This document shows positions 44,471-56,214 of a DNA stretch of 64,000 nt, piece after piece. Source of the DNA: Terana coerulea (taxonomy: Eukaryota; Basidiomycota; Agaricomycetes; Polyporales; Phanerochaetaceae); assembly GCA_024811115.1 (NCBI GenBank), contig JAKOGH010000696.1:186001-250000 (forward strand), in the 5' to 3' direction. A program made the translations under genes and the position numbers. Below the pieces are notes generated by a model, which did no database searches, was not told the DNA's origin, and worked only from the letters and a program-made list of their open reading frames with translations. Each line of letters begins with the position of its first letter. Positions within the stretch are counted from its first letter, which is position 1.

Positions 44471-47251
44471 ATAAATAATGGTTCTACTTCCCGCAGTGGA
44501 GTGCTCGCGTGCGATCACGTGCGAGCGATCTACACCTGGATGATCGGAAGTGACCAGACGTTCTATGACATTACCGTGCATCGACATTTCGATCTCCGCA
44601 CGGCAGGCCCCGTAGGGCCAACGTCATAGATACGGATGGGAACGAGACTATTGCGGCGGCACCGTCATCGCCATCACCGTGCTTCACCGTTTCCTATTAC
44701 AGTACCTTCACTGCTGGGACATAGTCCTCAGATGACTTTTGGATGTTGTCTTGGTTAGCATGGTATCTATTTCACCGCTGATTCTTCGTGCAGATGAGAC
44801 CATTGCCGTTGCAAGGATAAGGTACGTCTGGGCTACTCGCGCAGCTTGCGGGCCTGGTCGTGTTCTGACTCATAGTCCAGCTCGCTGGCCGTCGCCTCCA
44901 TTGTTCATGGAAATAGGGAAGGACACATCTGCGCAGTCCTCCTGAGGCGCGGACGCGTATGCGGCGCACGGGGTGGCGAGGCCCTTCGCGCTGGCGATAG
45001 CATATGAGTCCCAAGGACGATGTTACAGCTTATCAAGCTACCATGGCTACCCTTCATACGAGCTCTGACTCTGCTATCCAGGGGCTTGGACAGGCTTCTC
45101 CTGACTGGGAGGCCAACCTTTCACATCAAATTTCCTAGTACGCCGCCCCTTGGGCACGCAGCATCTCTCTGAGCTGTCCAGTTGGGGAATTCCTAGTACG
45201 TTCCTCCCAGGGTAGTGCCGCATGCACATGTGGGCCTCCACTGCGTCACTGTCAATACCAGATTATCATAGGAGCTCGACCCAATGACTCGCCGAATCCG
45301 GAGCCGCATATGCATGATGCAGCATCATATGATCGCGATGAGTACTACGCAGCCTGTATGATACATACTGTGCAACAGTGGCGGTAGTCGGATGGCTCTT
45401 GTCGGACGGCGTCCTTCATTTCAGATCCCGTGCTGTGATCCGTGCACTAGAGCCTTACATGTCGGTCTTGGAAGGCTTGGTTGTTTTGCTCTGCTGAGTG
45501 TCGAACAGCCGCAACCCATGGATGCAATCTTGACCTGGACAGGGTTCTGATATCCCAGAGGCTTTATAGTTTGACCTTTTAGCTTTGACTGCGATCATAA
45601 CCCGCTTTCCTTACCACATGGAGACATCTAGTAGGCTGGGAACAACAGATCGTACTGCTAGTCGTGCAGAATATGCTATCCCAACTTCCAGCGGGCCGAC
45701 CGATTTTGCGATGCCCAGAAGGCGGCATCGTGACATAATGAACTCGAAGCTAGTGGCTGGATGCCTCTACTGGATGTTCTTCGGCCGCCTGGGGAAGGCC
45801 TAGTCGAGAAACCAAGCTTCAGATGGGAACTGTATTCAGCATTAACCGCTCTGAATCCTAGGCTCAGTTGAGGTATTTCTCCTGTTTGGTCAGCAAGTCA
45901 ACAGTTTTACCGCGCCTTTCAATTATCTTTCAGTTCTTGTTTCTGATTTTACCAGCAGAACTCCGCGAATATCATCGGGCAGGAGTGGTAGAAGACTGCG
46001 GTATATTGGACGTTGCGCCAAGTCGAAGAGCTCGAGGTAAGTAATTTCCGTCATTGACTCATACAACAGGCATCCACAGTCGACGATCAGTCTCGAGCAG
46101 GCTCTCGATCGTCGCTCAGTCTTCTAAGACCGACTAGCTCAAGTGAAACCGCAAGGCGATTCCCGTCGGTGTTCCATTTGCTTTAGGTGTGTGACAAGAG
46201 CACGTTCTTCAGGCCGCATAGAAGAGAACTGAAGACCACGCCGTACGGAAAGTGCCGCTCTGCTGTCCTCGCCGACAAACGCGAATGGTCATATTTTTTT
46301 GGTCGTCGAAACCCAACGTTGAGAATCATCGTAGCCGTCGTATCGCCTTCTATACGTGCGGCCGGCGTACTAGTCGCACGATACCATGCATCCTGCCCTC
46401 TTGCGCGCGCCCGCCATGATGGCACAGCCACTAGTCAATGCAGAAACGGCGGCAGCTTCGAGAATCGTGCCCGGCTTCTCTCAGCCGTCGTTCGCGCCGC
46501 GCCGCCCATAATTCAACACAGCCTCGCCTCGGATACGTCAGCACGGATGCCCGACGGCAGCGGCAGACTCGCGCCCTTGCGGATTTAGAGGATGGCCAGG
46601 GCTGGCAGGAAACCGCGTTGCAGGCAGCAGACAGACAGACATCGAAGTTGTCTCCCTGGGTGTTCTTCCCGTGCGACTGCCAGGGCATTTCTGCGGCCCT
46701 CTTCGACGTTTGTACGTGTTACTTACAAACGCTCTCAGATCTACTGGCGAAGAAGCTCGCTGTTTTGAGGCCACCGTCACTCCACCGGCATTGACAGGAC
46801 TGGGATGCTGCTGTCGTGTTGATAATCCAGGCGTGCACCTTCCCGAGGCGGGAGATGAGACAAATTCCATCACATGCTGTCAACCCTCAGCCTGCTCGCT
46901 GCCGAAGTCGTTGTGCCCTGATCGCGGTGTCTAGGCCGTTGTTACGGTTGAAACTGCATGTCACCGTGCCGGACACCGTGCATGTTGGGGATATCGTTGC
47001 GGTATGCTCAGACACTCTTCGGCACCGATGACTGTCTCACCCAGGTGGTAAGAGGTGCACTCGTCGAGGCCTCGCACATTGGCGCCTCGGCCACGCCTGG
47101 TAGTTCGAATAGCAAATGCATTGCAGACGATAGTAGGTATTAGATATTAGATATTAGCTACGTAGTACCTCAAAATCATTAGATTAAATTAAGTATGGAT
47201 TTAGGTTCCAGAGTCTATGGGCATGTGTCGTGCAACCAGTGCGATAGTGTG
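44471..47251. other. Gene-poor, probably repeat-derived DNA
   Basis: About 2.8 kb with low coding character on both strands, AT/GC mosaics, and a small tandem repeat of TATTAGA near 47137-47158. No recognisable transposon protein, RNA or gene. Confidence 0.45.
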
Positions 47252-50200
47252 TCAAAGAATGAGGACATTGATGTCTTCGTCCTTCATAACGGACCTCCAA
47301 TCCGCGCCGGATATATCTTCGTCAATCCTCTTCCAAACCTGCGGTGGAACCAATCAACACGGGCGTTGGACAAATATACAGAGAACACACCTGAAGGACA
47401 ATATATGCGGACGTTTCAATTTCGAAGCAGTCTAATGACCAAAAGAGTAAGCCATGCTCCACATTGGGTGTCTTCAGGTGTACTTACGTTGGTCCCTGAC
47501 CGCGGCAGCAATGTCAGTACGACATCAAGTCTATCACGAGTCACACTCACCGGAACTCTTCAAATACGTCCAACACACGAGGCCGATCCGCTCCAAAGAC
47601 CTGTGCACCCGCAATGATCATGGGCCAGCTCAAACTGCTCACAGCACATTCAACATCAGAACTTCGCGGAGATGAAACGGAGCTGTGCTGCGACGCACTC
47701 CACAGACAGCTTCTGGGCACCACAGTTGCTAGCAAGGGTCAACACCACGTCGGCGTGCCGCTGGACGGACGGGTCATTCGCGGGAACCCCGCACAAGTCC
47801 CGGAGGATCAGTATCTAGGGGTGCGACTGTTCAGTAGATGCCGGGACGGGCGCAGCGGCCCAACTGACCTGTGCTGTGTTCTGATAAATGCGATTTCCTG
47901 CGCGGACACGCTCGTGTGTCCCGGGGGCTCCAACCAGTTGTCCAGCATGTCGTACAAGGCCCCAGCGTCGGATGACAAAGGGGACGCCGCACGGGACCCC
48001 AGACCGTCGTCTGACCTTTGCTGGAGAGCAGCAGCCACGGACGACACAACCTAAGAGCCCGTTAATGGAGAGTTTCATTCCCGAGCTAACCGACGTACCT
48101 TTGACAGCAGCGGTATCAAGGTACGAGAGATGCCGAAGCATCCCTCTGCGTGCGATTGACTGTCGTCATCGTTTGCGGCCTGTAACCTACGGCGGACTCA
48201 TCGCATGAAAATGACGACAGCGGTGCACAGTGCGCGGCAACTCACCACCAGCTACAGGCGTCTGGGTGCAGGATGGTAGGCGTTTCCCCGTCCCTAGGCA
48301 TCCTATCAGATGATCCGTGTAAGTCACGGAGGCTTCCCGCCCTGAGGGAGAGAAAAACTTGCCAAATAAGTCATACACAGCCAGGAGCTCCAGGAAGAGA
48401 CGGGCACGAGACACGCCTGAGATGGTGCCAGGCAGGCTCGGCACGCTTCGCGCCAGCAGCACCGCAGGGCCGCCGCGGGCATGCACGACCGTCCGCGCGA
48501 GGTCGAGGTTCCCCGCCCAGTCACGCCCGCTGGAGAGGATCTGTCCGGTGCCGGTCAGCCAGGGGCACGGTGAAAGGGCTCGGCGCGCACTCACGTCCAG
48601 AAGCGCGATCGCGGCCGCGGCGGCGAGGGTCGAGTCGCTCTGGAGCCCCTCCGTGGCTGCGCACGCCTCGTCGAGCAGCCGCGTCGCCTGCGCGCGGTAC
48701 CCGATCGCGAGCTGCATGGCCTCGTCCGCGGCCCCGGCGTCGCCCTGGCGGGAGAGCAAGGACGCCCGGTGGACGGCCGCCGTGCCCAGCATCGCCCTTC
48801 GCAGAGAGTCAACCGACAAATCGAGGCCGGGGATGAGACTGAGCACGAGGTCGAGATTCGCGGCAAGCACTGGGTTCTCAGATGGAAGCGCCATGATCAG
48901 CCCTAACGAGGAATCGCAGTAATGACGAATCTTTCATTGTGAAAAGTATTCATTGGTATTTATAGTGCTGCACATAAGACGTAGAATGCCCCACCAAGTC
49001 TCGCTCTTGAAGCGTAGGGAACTAGAGCCACATGAGCGACCGTCCACCTATGCAGAATGTGAACAAGTGCACTCACGAATGGTTGAATTGGGTCCACGTG
49101 TTGCATCATTTGCGATGCTTGCCATTCTTCCGACGGATCTTCGAACTTGACGTGAGGGTCGGAGTGTTCCTCGAGCTTAACGGAGCCATATTCGTGATGG
49201 TGCGTGACGCGCGACAGGCCTTGCATGGAATGATATTGCTGTTGTACAGTAGATTGTGCGGGATGCTGGTAGGGATATGATGAATGCGGCGGATATGATA
49301 AACGATGCTGGGGTATATTTGAAATTCCGGGAAGCAAGCCAGGCGATTGCAGAGCGTATGATAGCGAGTTGGGTCCCATGTTCATGCTGCATCGACCGTT
49401 AATAATGGAGGTATTGTAGTGCATTGGCTCGGAGGGACTTACTGTTGACGGGGACTCTCCGACATGGCATGTGGGGCGCTGGGAGTGATCTCAGCAAGGA
49501 TGTATGAGGGTAGGACATCGTCTCGGGCGTACATTTGTCGTTGCTGGGAAAATGAGGGATGAGAAACGGATGAAGGGTGGGGCATGCTTATTGGACGCGG
49601 GTGAGAGACTACGTGTTGCTGCGGCGGAGTGAGGGAATGAGTGCGGGTGGGGGCGGTGTCACTTCAGAGAAACTAGAGGAGCCTGCCGTCGAGGGTCGCA
49701 TGTCCAGTGGCGACTCGGACTGGCGAGGTTCAGACTTCTTCGGTGGCCGCTTCCTCACAGGGACCACGTCGGGCCATGTACACTGCAGCCGAGGGCGTTA
49801 GACGCGTGGCAGATACAGAGTGCGAATGACGTACCTTGCGTTGTGTATCCCGGCATCTCTTGCAGTCAGGCTTCTCCTCATCACACTGGGACCAACATCG
49901 CGTTAGGCACGCCACCGCCGCTGCACGCCAACCGCTGCACGCACCTTCACTTTCTTCGTCCTGCATGTGAGGCAGCCCGTCTTGCTGCGCGTGAATTTGC
50001 CACGTTTCCGTTGGACGGGCTCGGACTCGAAAGAGGACGTGGTGGCGGGGAGGCTCGGATGGCCGACGTGGCCGGCGTGGCCCTGGAGGTCCACGGTGCG
50101 CTGCAATCCGTAGATGTCGTGCGCGAACGGGCTGGGGGACTGGGGCGAATGTCAGCGGTGGCGAGCGCACGAGCAGGATGACAACGCACTATTGCAGGCG

Positions 50201-50263
50201 GTCGGACATCGTACTCGCAGAGTACACGGGATGAGGGGGCAGCTGTGGACGACCGCCGTGCAT
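47252..50263 (-). CDS. Zn2Cys6 transcription factor with fungal-specific TF domain
   Basis: Fifteen exons (minus): 50263-50190, 50139-49945, 49885-49835, 49782-49443, 49386-49077, 48930-48595, 48540-48363, 48302-48246, 48186-48099, 48050-47869, 47814-47699, 47634-47551, 47495-47488 (8 nt), 47431-47391, 47338-47252. The binuclear cluster CLTCRTKKVKC + DEEKPDCKRC + RDTQRKC has all six cysteines and spans three exons. A Ser/Pro/His/Gln-rich linker leads to the regulatory domain: LGLIMALPSENPVLAANLD, LRRAMLGTAAVHRASLLSR, GGPAVLLARSVPSLPGT, FLELLAVYDLFG, LSWPMIIAGAQVFGADRPR. It ends RSVMKDEDINVLIL. The intron 48303-48362 has a GC donor. G5 runs at 50134-50138, 49649-49653 and 47923-47927 each need a sixth base, and a C4 run near 48286 needs a fifth. 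The 48931-49076 intron is long and may hide a small exon. Target pathway unknown. Confidence 0.87.
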
Positions 50264-53200
50264 CCTGGCGGCTTTTGAGGAAATTGGGAGGAGACCAACC
50301 TCCGGGAAGCATTTAGGGCTAAGAGGGTATGTTTTGCGGATCACCGCGCATCGGGCAGATCTCCCGCAGCGATCTGAGGATTGTGCCAGACGTACCTCTA
50401 TAAAATTTCCAGATTACAGGCATTGCTCCCATCACGGAGAATCATTTCAGTTCGGCTTCTGCACCAGCGAGGCCATGCTCGCTCGTCAACCTTCTCTCGG
50501 CCCTGCGCGCGTCAGCGTAGTCAAATACACGACGCCCGCACTGCCTCTCGAGCAGGGCGAGCGATGTTCACAGTCGTCGCAAGGGCTGATTTACACAAAT
50601 GAGAATTCAGTCCGAGCGGTGCGCTCCAGGGTGGCCGCAGACTGACGCACGGCGGCTTGGCGCCCGCAGCCACGAGGCACGAAAATAAACAATAATATTT
50701 AGACTGCGAACTTACGTGTATAGGTCGAATCGCGACCTCCACTCAAAAATTGCTCCGTACCTAGCTTGTTTTGGCTATGTTCGACCTCACCGAGGGAGTG
50801 TTCGTGGTGAGCACGTCGCACGCCGAAGTGACCCGGACGACACAGCACCGACGCAGTCGTATCACAGCATTGTTCGACAGAGCAGCCTGATCAGGAGCCA
50901 CACCACCCTTCATATCCGCCTGCATTGTTGCCTTGCAGCACAAGACAAGAGAATAAAGACGGAATAAACATGGTCAGCCCGTAGTCAAATACAATGCTAG
51001 TGTTCTGTCATGTTCAGATAGGGGAGAGCATTTTCCGGCCGTTACGTATGAGTCTGGCCGTCGTGATGTTATCCGGGCTTATTCTCCACGTTCTCCATGT
51101 TCTCAGGCCGACCGCGCTGATGCAGAAGCCAGACGGGGGTATCTGGAAAATACCGACGATTATCTCCACCGCCAACTTAAGCTCGAGGTGCGTCCGATCA
51201 GATGACGCCTGCTCCTTGAGCACATAATAATTAATGGCTCTTCCTCGTGCTGTTCATTAATGGTCCTCTTGCCCATCTCAGTGAATGGAACTCATATCGA
51301 TCCTACTCGAAATCATTTCACGAAGTGCGCAAGCACGTCGAGGCTTCGAGGCTGCGCTGCGTGCCATTCTGTTGGTAACGCACGTAACGCGGGAATCACC
51401 ACGACGTCTGCGGGTCATCGTTCGACTCTGTGTCTGATGGCGAAGCCTGCGGGAAACTCACAGATGCCGCGAGACCTCACACCAGGCAGGGTCATCATGT
51501 TGATGGCAGGTGCGTTCGTGTGATCGTCGTATCCCCGTGTTACCAGACCATTCCGTCACAACACGGCCTCAGTAAGTATCAACCTGCACCATCGCCTTTG
51601 TAGGTACGTCGAGCTGCACAAGGTCCCCAAATTTAGAGCCTTTATTGGGCGCACAACGTACCCGCTGTCTCGCTGAGACATTCCTTTGAGGTCATCCAAG
51701 GAATTTGTATTGAAAGGCACCATTTCCCACAAGCTACGTGTCCACGGCCGACCGACGTTCATTTGCTCCCTGGCCGCTGCTAGACTCTTTCAAGGTCGTC
51801 TTTTGTCAACAGGCATCGACGTTGCCTGTTCGGGCGAACGGGCTCTTGGATCGTCGCACAGATCGCGCTCGGCGTCGAGCCAATCACCCACCACCCAAAC
51901 TACTTGTTCTAGGTACACAGTCAGGCACTGCGCCGAGTGAAAGGAAGAGACAGGAATGGTGTCGGACATAAACAATTGGGCCTTTGATAGCGGGTCCCGG
52001 GAGCCTGCGAGTGCAGCTGCATTGCCCACAGCGCACGCAGAGAGGAGTTCGCACGGCCGCCATGCTCGCAGAACACCCCGAGGCCGCAGTGTATCACCGC
52101 AGGCTGACAGCGGTGTAGCGGGAGAGCTCAGAGAAGCCAGGGAGCCGCTCGGAGACAGCGAAGAGCGCCACGACGGCGTTCATCTCACCCCCGGATCTTC
52201 GCTCGATGAGGCGCATCAGCGTCGGAGATCAATCTCCTTTTGGGGCAAGTCCGACGCCGGACGGGCGCAGAACGACGCAGAGGGCCGTGGGACGTTCACT
52301 CGCACCTGCCACGACGACGAGGCGGCAGGTATGCACCACTAGCTCTTAGACTCGACAAGTTTACAGGTCTCTGGAATGGAACAACGGTGAAGCTGATTTG
52401 TTGACGGGAGGCATCCCGGCGGACTTGGACGTGCGGCGCGGAGTCTCACCGCGAGCGTCGCCCGATCGACGTTGGAAAGCCAAAAGTCTCGCGGGATCGC
52501 TTACAAGACTCTGATCGCTTGCAGCGCAACGAACGGTACCGTGAAGTTGGCCTGCAGTCGCGCACCGGAGGCGCGGGCCTGTGCGCTGCACATTGCCAAG
52601 GACAGTCGGTCGCTGGTGTCGGCGCCCCGTACCCCTTGGAGAATACACGGCTCGGGGCAGCGGTGGGTTTCTAGCTCCCTAAACCCATCTTCTGGCTTCG
52701 CGCTCGTATACCCCCATGGGGAACGGAACACACCGTTTTATGACCTTTTCCCTTGGAGGATTATCTTCCAGGCCGAATTCCGCAGATTTCCGGCGTATGT
52801 GGAACCCTACAACTCTCCGTTACGACGAGTCTTGGGCTCAGATACGACTGCCGCAGCGCCCCGCTTTTGGTCATCAGCCCAGGATCCCGTGGTAAGTTCG
52901 TGTTTCCCATCATCTGCCACATATTACACCGTGTTAGTCGCGCAACGTTCCATAGGACTCAGTCCTCGTACTGGAGAAGCCAGGTCGTGCACTACACATG
53001 CTATTTATTTCAGTATTATGACCACAGCCTACACCAGTACACGTGGTCGATAAGCCATGTGTATAGTCATATTTGCCCCAGAACAAGTCAGCGCGGTGCA
53101 TCATCTGCAGCGCACTCCCCACGAAGAGCAGGCCCTGAGTAAAAATGCATCATTCTGGCGTCGGGCTCCCGAGACGCTCCCCGCACCGCCGACGCGCTCG

Positions 53201-54072
53201 TGAGGTTCCGTTGCGTGTCAGCGGTGCCCGGAAACCTCCTCGACGAGTGATCACCCTGCGGCTCGCCCGCCGCCCCCATTCATATCACGCGTAACGTCAT
53301 CGGCCTCTCAGCCAGTAGCCGTGCACGCAGAGCGTCGCACGCGCGCATCTGCACGAGGCGTGCTGGAGGCCTCGAGGAATGGCCTCTGTGCTTCCTTGTG
53401 CTTCTGGCAGCAATTCACAGCCCGGTGTGCTGCCCGCGAAATCCGCCTGCGACGAATGAGAGTCCGCGAGACTGCGTTGGCGTGCTTCGCCTGCCCGCCC
53501 TCCCTCACAGCACAGGTACACCGCGCTATCTCGCGCTTCTGATTTCCCATGCAAGACAGTTTACTCCGTCGGAGACGGAGATCCCTTCTCAACTTCTGCG
53601 CGCCACGTCTCGCAGAAGACGGAGACCAAATGCCTGCGATCGAGCGTGCCCTCGTTGTGATGGCTATAGCGTATGGAACAGCACATCCTAAATGACACGC
53701 TAGAACCACGAGCGGCCGGACGCACCAGCGGGATGAGGAGATTTCTAGGGTCGCCGCAGCGGGCAGTCGCGCACGTCGCGTTCCACGGCGTCCTGTCGCA
53801 CAAAAGTGCGCCGATGAGGGTTGTTTTAATGCCTGTGGCGTTGGTTCTACGGCGAGTGCAATGCAGTCATCAGACGACATTCATCACTACTAACAGGGCC
53901 AATTGTATTGCCCACTGATAGTGCGGTCCAAGATAACCCCTGTTCGTAAGATGTCACGGAAACAGAGCCATAGTCAGCTAGTACGGTGCATGCGAGATTT
54001 CCATTCCGGACTGCGATGGTATAGTCTACTCTTACAATTGATTGAGCATATTTGAGCCAAGGAGCGGCCTGT
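50264..54072. other. Long intergenic region with one weak ORF
   Basis: About 3.8 kb. Between 50300 and 51900 I see only short chance frames. A Ser/Arg/Glu-rich frame at 51956-52342 and a basic minus frame at 53308-53880 lack domains and splice support. No RNA gene or clear repeat. Confidence 0.4.
51956..52342 (+). CDS. Weak candidate ORF, charged and Ser/Arg-rich
   Basis: Open frame of 128 codons, GC-rich third positions. It contains RRTPRGRSVSPQADSG and ELREAREPLGDSEERHDG, then QRRRSISFWGKSDAGRAQND. A GGTATGC donor near its end could splice to an acceptor at about 52369. No family recognised; a chance ORF in GC-rich DNA is likely. Confidence 0.22.
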   Translation: MVSDINNWAFDSGSREPASAAALPTAHAERSSHGRHARRTPRGRSVSPQADSGVAGELREAREPLGDSEERHDGVHLTPGSSLDEAHQRRRSISFWGKSDAGRAQNDAEGRGTFTRTCHDDEAAGMHH

Positions 54073-55973
54073 CTACGCTTTGACAAATAAGTCCGTAAAC
54101 TTGTCAACGGGCAATTTAGCCAGGGACGCCGCGTCATTGACGGTTTCGAAGATCCTGTCACCAGGGTTATCAGACGGAGCAACGGGGCGGTGCAGGAAGA
54201 CTCACTTCTTCTGTCGGGCTTCGTCAAAGTGAGGCGCAATGTGCCTCTTGAACTTGGCAAGCAAAAGCGGGGTGCCCTCCGCGCGGCGGCGCTTGTGGCC
54301 GACAGGATACTCGACCTCGACCTCATCCAGCACCGTCCCGTCGTTGAGCTCGACGGTGATAGCGTTGGAAATAGACCGCTTCGAGGGCTCGTGGTAATCC
54401 GTGCTGTACCGAGTCTCCTCCTCGCAATGAATCTTGGCGCGGAGAGCATCGATCCGGGGATCTGCAGCCGCGGCATCTGTATACGACTCGGAGGTGAGCT
54501 CACCAAAGATGAGAGGGAAGGCCACCATGTAGTTGATATCGTGGCTGCGCAATGCCGCAGACCCTGATCAGCGACGGACTTAAAGCAGAGACGGAGGCTT
54601 ACTCTCGATCAGCAAAATTGTCCAGGGGCCCCTTCTTGTTGATAATGCGCATGGCTGCCTCCTGCGTGCGGATGCTAATGCGCTTGATGTCATCAGTGGT
54701 CTTGCCTAGGTCTTTAAGCTTCCCATGAAGAATGTGTGCCGCTTCGACGGCCGTCTGCGCATGAAATTCGGCCGGATACGAGATCTTAAAGAGCACGTTC
54801 TCCATGATGTAGGACGTATACGGCATAGCAAACTCAAACGGCTTGCCCTGAAAGGTTATATAGAGATGAAACCCAGTCAGAAGTGTGCCATATTCTTGGA
54901 CGATTTCATAGCCCACCTTGAAAAGTACGTCATAGAAGCCCCACGTTTTCGCAGTGAGGACGGACGGCATGCCCTTCTCGCCTTTCTTCACGAGATACGC
55001 CAGGTTGACCGCGCGGGAACAGGCGTCGCCCGCGGCCCAGGATTTCCGGGATTGGGTATTAGGTGCGTGGCGATAAGTCCGGAGTGACTGGCCATCTGCC
55101 CATGCATGCGAGATGGCGTCGATTGTTTGTGTCCGGTCAAGTCCGCTAATTGAATCTTACATTAGATAGTGCGCGCTAATGAACGGAAGTGACACGTACA
55201 GAAGCTTCGAAACGACCGCCGTGCTGGCCACCTTGACCAATACAACGTGGTCGAGGCCAACACGGTTGTATGAGTTGAGAAGGGCGAGTTGGCCCTGAAT
55301 CTCGTGGGCCTTAATCATACCCTCCAGGATATCTCGGACGGTCAGAGATTGACCCTGACGAGCGAGGTGGTCGGCAACGGCAAGGATAGCACCCAGGTTG
55401 TCCGAAGGGTGCCCCCATTCCGCCGCCAGCCAGCAGTCGTTGAAGTCGAGCCAGCGAATTTGTGTACCGATGTTGAACGCACCGCGAATGGGGTCCAGCT
55501 GGTAGTTCGTTCCAGGAACCCTCGTACCTGAAGACGACCTGAATGATGACCCGGCATGCGAGCGTAGAGAACATACCATTTGGGACCACCGTTCCTTCAA
55601 CCACTGGGCCCAACAGACGAGCGCAAGACTCGAACCGCAAGCCCTCCAGACCGCATCCTATGGTGTCAATCAAACAAAGCCGGGCGGTCTCGAACGCCAG
55701 CTCAGATTCGATCTTGTAGTTGTGCACGTAGTCCGCAATGTCCTGGAGCACTTGGTCAGGCTCAGGACGTACTGCGCTCTCTGCGTGGTCTGCGTGCGAC
55801 GACATTGTACGTGTCCCGAAGGTAGGCTTGAACGTGTGTACTGAACGGGCGACGGCTTGTCGATGGATCAACGGAGATTTGGAGATAGGGATGGCAGCGG
55901 CGGTCTGAAAGCGTGCGAGAGGTGCTCCTGCGCGCAAAGTCCGAGGCAAGGCTGAACGGACGGTGGACAACAT
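54073..55973 (-). CDS. PDH1: 2-methylcitrate dehydratase (MmgE/PrpD family), mitochondrial
   Basis: Dehydrates 2-methylcitrate in the methylcitrate cycle that detoxifies propionyl-CoA. Exons (minus): 55973-55577, 55527-55200, 55145-54917, 54847-54603, 54544-54206, 54154-54073; introns 49-69 nt; about 540 aa, the expected length. The N-terminus [20 protein letters not shown] is Arg-rich without acids, a typical mitochondrial presequence. Family blocks: [151 protein letters not shown] and RKSWAAGDA are hallmarks of the active-site region. No frame break. A Met 21 codons upstream in the same frame (56036) is an alternative start. It is divergent from SNAPC3 (241 bp). Confidence 0.93.
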
Positions 55974-56214
55974 CGACGTTGGTGTGGACGACTTTCTCCT
56001 TGTCAGTCTTGTTCGACTGCTCAACCAACCCCGCATTTTACCCCGTATTATCTACGGTCCGGAACAGCCGGCAAGCCAATAGCCGACAATCCTTTATGGG
56101 CGTCTGCGCCTTCGGCCGCAAACCTTGTCACTGTTTGCGTTCGTCCGAGTTCAAACGTTCAAGTCGTTGCTTGTCTTCCTAAACTCCCGTCGACTTGCTC
56201 TACTCCTCTACATC
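55974..56214. promoter_or_regulatory. Divergent promoter of PrpD and SNAPC3 genes
   Basis: 241 bases between two opposed start codons, so both promoters must overlap here. It includes AT-rich (CATTTTACCCCGTATTATC) and pyrimidine-rich stretches; no specific factor site is claimed. Confidence 0.45.

Noticed and set aside
53308..53880. 190-codon minus-strand ORF
   Set aside because: Arg/Ala/Ser-rich composition typical of chance frames in GC-rich DNA; no domain, signal peptide or splice partners.
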